DNA from: Bedellia somnulentella
Taxonomy: Eukaryota > Arthropoda > Insecta > Lepidoptera > Bedelliidae
DNA: 64,000 bases
Direction: 5' to 3'
NCBI GenBank assembly: GCA_963576735.1
Contig: OY755172.1
Location: 2,914,001 to 2,978,000, forward strand
This document shows, piece by piece, positions 58,384 to 64,000 of the stretch. The position numbers were made by a program, and so were the translations under genes. Under the pieces are notes generated by a model. It ran no database searches and was not told the origin of the DNA. It saw only the letters and a list, made by a program, of their open reading frames with translations. Position 1 is the stretch's first letter; each line of letters starts with the position of its first letter.

Positions 58384-59335
58384 CTAAAGAAAAACGAACT
58401 AAAGAATTTTGGCCTCCTCATCTTATTACGCCTTCTTACTTCTTATTCCCTTTTAAATCCCAGAAAAAACTAAATATTGATTAAATATGAAGGTTTGGAT
58501 CAGTAAAAAAATATATCGCCGCAACAAAATACATCGCTACAAAATGAATGCATTTTCTCTATCTTTCCTCTCATAAATCAATGTATCGAGCTATGGAAAT
58601 ATTGTAGACGTCGAGACAGCCAACCGGAAGTAATCGCCCGTGGTGACGTCATATCCGGTCCGTTTCCGATGTTTTCTCGTATTCAATTCAGGCTGCTGAA
58701 TCTGTTCAGAGGAAAATAGAGGCAGGCTTGATAGGAAATAGATGTTTTCTTTATACAACATTAGGGGATATTTCAGGAGATTAGGTAAAAACTATTGAAG
58801 AAAAGAAACCAGTGAACAGTCGTCATTGCTGATCTAAATTACGTCTACCTAAGTCGGGCTAAGTAAACTCCAAAGTTTACTACGTCCTTTATCTTGACTC
58901 CTTAAAAGATTCGATAATGTTTTCTATCTAAGTTTTTAACATTAAATTCAATAGAATAAGCTGGTCTGAGATACAATAAAACAATTGGGCAATTAAGTAT
59001 TTCATAGGTTTGAGACATTCACATAATAGATATTTAATTATTACATTTTAGCTATTACATATTGTCAAATTTGTTTGTTTGTAAAAAACGTTTATCGGAT
59101 CAGTAGTGTGAGCTCTAGAATGCATCTATACACACCCGTTTGGAGCAGGGATGAATACATTATCCTATATATAGGAACACTTTAGGACTGACACTTACCT
59201 TACCAAACAAGTGCGACCTGAATTCTGACCAACACGCTGTTACAGCAAGTTTGATGGTATGGTACATATTGAAATAGTGACAGGCTTCAATTTGACATGC
59301 GGTGTTCTCATTATAGTCTCGAGTTCCGTGGATGA
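58384..59335. other. unassigned stretch
   Basis: Upstream of the minus-strand candidate exon. No repeat and no further exon is recognised. Confidence 0.35.
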
Positions 59336-59690
59336 CATGATAGTCCAGTGGGAAGAACACCCCCCTGAAAACAGAAGGGCGTGAGTTCCAATCCTGGGTC
59401 GGGCCTACACCAATTTGTCTTTTATAAAGTCATATGTGTGGTTAATTTATCATGGTTGTTAACGGTGAGGGAAAACATCGTGAGGAAACCCACATAACTA
59501 AGTCGTACTTGTGACAGTGTGTTCGTACAAAAACGGCGATAGGCCTGCCCCCTATCACGTGAGTACACTGTCCAAGCAAAACGTGGGTACCTTCTCTGGA
59601 CACTAGATGGCGCTGCCATGTGAGTTCAGAAGTATTGGTACCTCTGCCAACCCCTTCGGGGATAAACGGCGTGAACGTTTATGTTATGTT
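59336..59690 (+). repeat. family B SINE, full length
   Basis: Variant head GATGACATGATAGTCCAGTG. The GAACACCAGGTGACAATG segment is replaced by TGGACACTAGATGGCGC. Confidence 0.8.
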
Positions 59691-59791
59691 CCGTGGATCT
59701 TTTTCGTTCATGTTTTGTTAAAAACGAAAATGTTAGATGCTGCTTTGTGCAGTTGAATACGGAGCGTAGTGGTCTCAAATTCATCGGTCTG

Positions 59792-60012
59792 TTTACATAC
59801 ATACATATATTCACGGCTATAAGCTCCTGGAAGAGTAACCAGAGCTTCGGAATACTTAATTCTTCAGCCACTTTCGGTGTATGATTGAAAAGATTTAAAA
59901 TAGTGATCGTTGCTAATGGGTCCTCAAACGCTTCGCCCAAAAACCACTTTAAGCGCAGGGGAGTCGAATAATGCCATCGCCCACTGGAAGAAGTGGGGTA
60001 GTTTTATTAATC
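59792..60012 (-). repeat. family A copy, diverged
   Basis: TACATACATACATATATTC to GAAGTGGGGTAGTTTTATT. Confidence 0.65.
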
Positions 60013-60779
60013 AATATAATGAAATAATCAATGTATAAGACATATGCTACGAATACTATACTTATACGATACATCCACTAAGAACGAAAACCAGAATTAG
60101 TAAACTATTTAAGTACTTTCTTTTCAGTGGAAAATATTTATTAGTAAACTATTTAAGTTGAGTTATGTGGCTACAGAACTATCACAATTCATTACTTATT
60201 ATTACCATTTTTTCACCATTTTTTTTTCTTTTATGGCCGTGAGTATATGTATTCAATGTATCCATGGCCCAAGGATAGTTTACATTTCCTTACTACAATA
60301 GGATGTCATTACCACTAGCCGATAAATACCAAACGTTTCTAAGCTAAAGTTCACAGATCGATTCCAATGAGTTGTCAACATCACAACACTACAGTAGTGC
60401 AGTCGTGATTGCAGACTGTTGATTGTTTTGGCAGTCGGCCAGTTTTGACAAAGGAAGCAATTGAGCAACTTATTTCATTTCCGAATTCCGGGATCGTCCG
60501 AATGGTGGAATGGAATTTCGGTTATTAATTGGGGTAATGAAGCACGATTAAGGATTGTCGATTGAAGACAATTTAAGTTTTTATCTATGCGCTGAAGTAT
60601 TTGTGGGGGATTGAGTGTTTGTTGCTTAATGTATACTAAGTTTATGGAAATTTAATCTGTATCAAACCACCTTGCAGCAAGCAAGCTATTATTCTAAGCC
60701 GACACTTTTTTTTCATTTTCATGATACAAATAATACGGAATAACAACGCATACAGCCAGTTAGTGACGAAGACTCTATC
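60013..60779. other. unassigned stretch with repeat scraps
   Basis: GGCCGTGAGTATATG (60235) and TTATTCTAAGCCGACACTT (60690) are stray family A ends. 60735..60779 is the left flank of the MITE and recurs at 61148. Confidence 0.35.
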
Positions 60780-60782
60780 TTA

Positions 60783-60964
60783 GGCTGCCTGTCCATTTAA
60801 GCGGAGCGATGCGGCGGAGCGGAGAAACGGACAAATATTAGCCAATAGTATTGCACAAAAAGGACACTCCTGCAGCGGAGCGGAATTTTTGTGCAATACT
60901 ATTGGCTAATATTTGTCCGTTTCTCCGCTCCGCCGCATCGCTCCGCTTAAATGGACAGGCAGCC
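60783..60964. mobile_element. 182-bp palindromic MITE, TTA duplication
   Basis: TTA lies at 60780..60782 and 60965..60967. The arms of about 80 bp are near-perfectly complementary (GGCTGCCTGTCCATTTAAGC and its complement) around a 24-bp centre, with GGAGCG repeats. The empty site survives at 61148..61225. Confidence 0.9.
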
Positions 60965-60967
60965 TTA

Positions 60968-62391
60968 GCGTGGTATCAGACGTAATGAAGTGTGGTGGGT
61001 TTCGATACAATAATAAATGTTTTCTTTCTTTGTTTTTTTCTATAAACGAGTATTACTTAGGAGAAAAAGAATAGGTGTATTATTAACAGTACAAATGGAC
61101 CTATACATTTAAGCTAGTAGCATCCATCTATCGTCGTAAAAATTAAAGCGCATACAGCCATGCATCGTGACGTAGAATCTGTTTTTAGCGTGGCATCAGA
61201 CATAATGAAGTGTGGTGGGCGGCGGCGGCGGCGGTCGGCGCTCTATTTATGGTTATTGAATTACACTAATGCAAGTACAGGGGTGCTTCGCGTTCGGTAC
61301 AATAGTTTGTCTTGATCGAGGAAATGTTAAGCAGATAAAGATGCCGTTTCAGTAGACTTTTTAAGTATATGTGCGGTATTTTCACTGTAATAAGACCTTT
61401 GAAAATCAGTATCACTGTGTCCCTTCCCTACTCATCTAACCTATGCTGAAACGGTATACATTTTACAAATGCAGTGCCTTTTACAAAAGCTTCGAGAACA
61501 ATGTGACCTTTAATTATTGTTAACTGTAAATTTTATTTTTTTGAGACTTTGTGTTGGTTACTAAATGTATTTCCGTCTTTCTTTCCAAACCAATGATACC
61601 TATGTTATAATTATAATATAAAACTCGGTGTACTGAAGATAATTATACAAAGATATTGCTTGGAAAACACATCACGCTATATAATCAAACAATTCAGACC
61701 TATTTGATCTTTTAGTAGGGCATCAGCAGCATTCGATTCAAATCAGCATACCATATCACGTCAATAATTAACTACGAATTATATATAATTTAAGAAAACT
61801 TAAATGTGTTATTTGGAATACAAAACTTTATTCATTTTCTTGCATCGCTGATTTTTATCTGCACATTTCAGACCCGAATTCTGCATATTGTTGATCTTCT
61901 AAATTATATATTAGTAGTCTTATTTTCGAAAAACTATTGTTATCTTTTAAATATCAAAGGTTTCTTCAATCGTCGCCACCCCTTATGAAATTTAGTGTAG
62001 TTTTCTGATTGTAAAAGAATTTTCATAATGCGTTCAGTATTCAGATAAGTTCTTAAAAACTCACATGGCTCAAATGGCTTTTTTACATTCTATAGTATTA
62101 ATACTAAATTTTTAATGTACATTTCATATAAATAATAATAATACTAAAATAATAGACTAATGGACAACGCAATATTAAACAAAAATACTATTAAAATTCA
62201 TTTACTTTATTTATTTGGTGATGACATTGTGTGCAATATAAAAAAAATGTAAGGGTGGTTTCGGCACATGGAGCAGATAAATAAAAGAAAAGTGATGATG
62301 AAATAAGATTCAAACTATACCGATACAAAATAATTTTAAAATATTCACTTGTTATGTAGGGGATATACGAAAATTATTCATATGAGAATGA
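60968..62391. other. unassigned stretch, includes paralogous empty site
   Basis: 61148..61225 (GCATACAGCCATGCATCG to AATGAAGTGTGGTGGG) repeats the DNA that flanks the MITE. (GGC)n lies at 61219..61235. A scrap near 62610 (CGTCACCGCAGTAATGAA) may belong to the same repeat. No gene seen. Confidence 0.4.
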
Positions 62392-62610
62392 AAGAAAGAA
62401 AAGAAAGAAAGAAAGATAGTATTTATTCATTGCCTAAAGGCACAATTGTGACAAAATACAAATAATTCACAAATTATTATCGCCATGTTAAAAGTACGTG
62501 GTAAAAATAATCGAAAACAAATAACAACAAAATTAAAAATACTAGTGCTAAAAGGAATAAAAGCACACAATGAATGAGAATGCGAAGAATGCGAAGAGCC
62601 CCGTTCCATA
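62392..62610 (-). mobile_element. LINE 3' end fragment
   Basis: On the minus strand GTCACAATTGTGCCTTTAGG, then CAATGAATAAATACTATC and a TTTC tail (62392..62418), as at 9060 and 24780. Confidence 0.5.
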
Positions 62611-63060
62611 CGTCACCGCAGTAATGAAATGTGATGTGCGGTTATAAGAGTAACGAATGACGTAGTTGGGATACCGTGCTAGCATCATCGGACGCACTTA
62701 GGATGTGTGTAATTATGCTGGAAGTTCATTATTTCACGATGATGAAGATGAATGTAAGATAATGCAAGGTTTGTTGATCAATCAATACGAAAAAAATGTA
62801 AAAGGTTGTGGCGCTAGGCCACAGAGATGGATGCTTTTTGTAATCAAAATTTTGATACTGTTATTATTGTTGTAAATAGGGTTTTTTCGAAGCGAGAAAT
62901 CTCAAGAAATCCACGCCAAGTCGAGACGAGAAAAATACCTCGGGAACTCGATTACTAGAGAAATGAATCGACAAACAAAATTCAAATTAAAGTCCCGTCT
63001 TCTGTCTCTGCGCAACCGCGGCGCGTCGGTGAAGTGGTGAAGCTCAAACGAAAACGAAAG

Positions 63061-63165
63061 AGTTTTTCTATATCTGGGAACAATGTCACCAAAATACGCA
63101 ATAGATTATCTGACAGAGCAATTGATGCTCTAGAGGTGTTAAAAGCGTATTTTATAAGAAATTAA
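63061..63165 (+). pseudogene. hAT transposase remnant, dimerisation end
   Basis: SFSISGNNVTKIRNRLSDRA, then IDALEVLKAYFIRN and a stop, match the C-terminal pattern of hAT transposases (FSxAGxxVTxxRNRLSxxxxxxLxFLK). Everything before it was deleted; the catalytic domain is absent, so the element depends on another copy. Confidence 0.75.
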
Positions 63166-63193
63166 TTAGCTGTAAAATAATAAGATTTTTGAA

Positions 63194-63556
63194 GCATACT
63201 CAAGCATTCACACCGTGTATCACCGAAAGGTTTGGCAGAGCTACTACTACTTTTGAACATCACGTGACATCGTTACATGGTGTTCATAGTACCCACGTGC
63301 TTGGACTGTGTACTCAAGTGATAGGGAGCAGAGCTATCGCTGTTTTGTAGGAATACTCTGTCACATGACTAAGTACACCTCAGTCATGTGGGTTTCCTCA
63401 CGATGTTTTCCCTCACAGTTAACAACCATGATAAATTAACCACACATATAACTTTAGAAAAGACAAATTGGCGTAGGCCCGACCGTGGTGATTTGAACTC
63501 AGGACTGTAGGTTTTGATGGACGGTCGTTCTACCCATTGGACTATCATGGCTGTTA
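63194..63556 (-). repeat. family B SINE nested in the hAT element
   Basis: Full length from the tRNA-like head on the minus strand (complement of CCATTGGACTATCATGGC) to the complement of GCATTCACACCGTGTATC. Confidence 0.8.
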
Positions 63557-63869
63557 CATTCCATCCAATGACAAACTATACCTAGTAAAAGACTGATTTA
63601 TGAATCCTAAGTAAAGTTGATTAGTTTAGTTAGATATTAATAATTAAGATTATTGATCTAAATTACCAAAAAATTACTTATAGTAAATTAAAGACTGCCT
63701 AATATTAATAATACTGTTGTTGATTTCAAAATTAAATTTTTATTTCAACTTTTTAATTATATAATATAAATTTTCAATGCTTAAATTTTTTCTCCAATGC
63801 CTCAAGAAACTCGAAAAAGTCCTGTCGAAAATTTTCGAGCCTTGAGAAATCGAAAACCCTAGTTGTAAA

Positions 63870-64000
63870 TAATTGATTCTTTATATTTAAAAATATAAAT
63901 GATAAACCCTTAATTTTCCAAATTTCATTCAAATATGTTCTGCAAATTTAGGCGCCAATTAGCTCGTACAGTCGCCATCAGATATATCGGAGCGGCCGAG
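63870..64000. other. window end, start of an unassigned repeat
   Basis: The last bases (CAGTCGCCATCAGATATATC, then GGAGCGGCCGAG) look to me like the beginning of a repeat common in Lepidoptera; cut by the window edge. Confidence 0.3.

Larger units (their letters stand above)
62877..63861 (+). mobile_element. hAT-derived element with 8-bp target duplication
   Basis: GTTGTAAA lies at 62869..62876 and 63862..63869. The ends TAGGGTTTT and AAAACCCTA are complementary, with more diverged pairing inside. It keeps the end of a transposase gene, and a family B SINE is inserted (63194..63556). Confidence 0.85.

Overview
The window looks like AT-rich nuclear DNA from an insect, most probably a moth or butterfly (Lepidoptera). 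The reasons are GT-AG introns, tRNA-derived SINEs, Jockey-like non-LTR elements whose ORF1 ends in an FP25-like domain, and the interspersed repeat starting AGGGTTCCGTA that I know from lepidopteran genomes. The order is an inference, since I could run no search. I see no rRNA gene, genuine tRNA gene, CRISPR array or bacterial operon.

One host gene can be read completely. Four coding exons on the + strand (3045..3123, 29620..29746, 31314..31371, 32319..33743) join in phase into a 562-residue protein. It has an N-terminal acylation signal (MGCGQSK) and a DUF4612/C1orf21-like core around SQQDFFKLLDEKIEQGKDY. A 5'UTR exon begins at 2792 and carries a 36-codon upstream ORF. Intron 1 is 26.5 kb and packed with transposons. 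A second, unrecognised + strand gene is suggested by phase-compatible candidate exons at about 43261..43484 and 57976..58128. Candidate minus-strand terminal exons lie at 58226..58383 and 34983..35147.

Most of the rest is mobile DNA. An intact Tigger/pogo transposase (11640..13118) sits in a 1.95-kb element that split an older repeat at a TA. A near-complete Jockey-like LINE runs on the minus strand from about 38858 into a 200-N assembly gap, with intact ORF2 (944 aa) and the C-terminal part of ORF1. A dead relative (18818..24805) was opened by a 2.0-kb TIR element with a 9-bp target duplication and by an 828-bp element with 34-bp perfect inverted repeats. Other LINE fragments lie at about 4.1, 6.1, 8.4, 15.4, 30.0, 31.4, 44.9, 46.5, 47.6, 50.3 and 62.4 kb.

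The commonest repeat, family A here, has about 30 copies of up to 250 bp with a TATG tail and 8-12-bp target duplications, so it is a retroposon. Its 3' end is nearly the same as the 3' ends of a tRNA-derived SINE (family B) and of the LINE fragments ending in YPNGN (family D). This suggests one reverse transcriptase moves all three. Four large palindromes (20469..21065, 27896..28215, 52626..54240, 60783..60964) and several MITEs with clean duplications (TTA, 8 bp) complete the picture. Several nested insertions can be ordered in time, the clearest being B, then A, then a TTA-flanked MITE at 36.2-37.1 kb.

In the host gene, a 270-bp inverted duplication brackets exons 2 and 3 (26121..26399 and 32018..32284). 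A transposon also reaches to about 20 bp from the exon 2 acceptor. Both could affect splicing.
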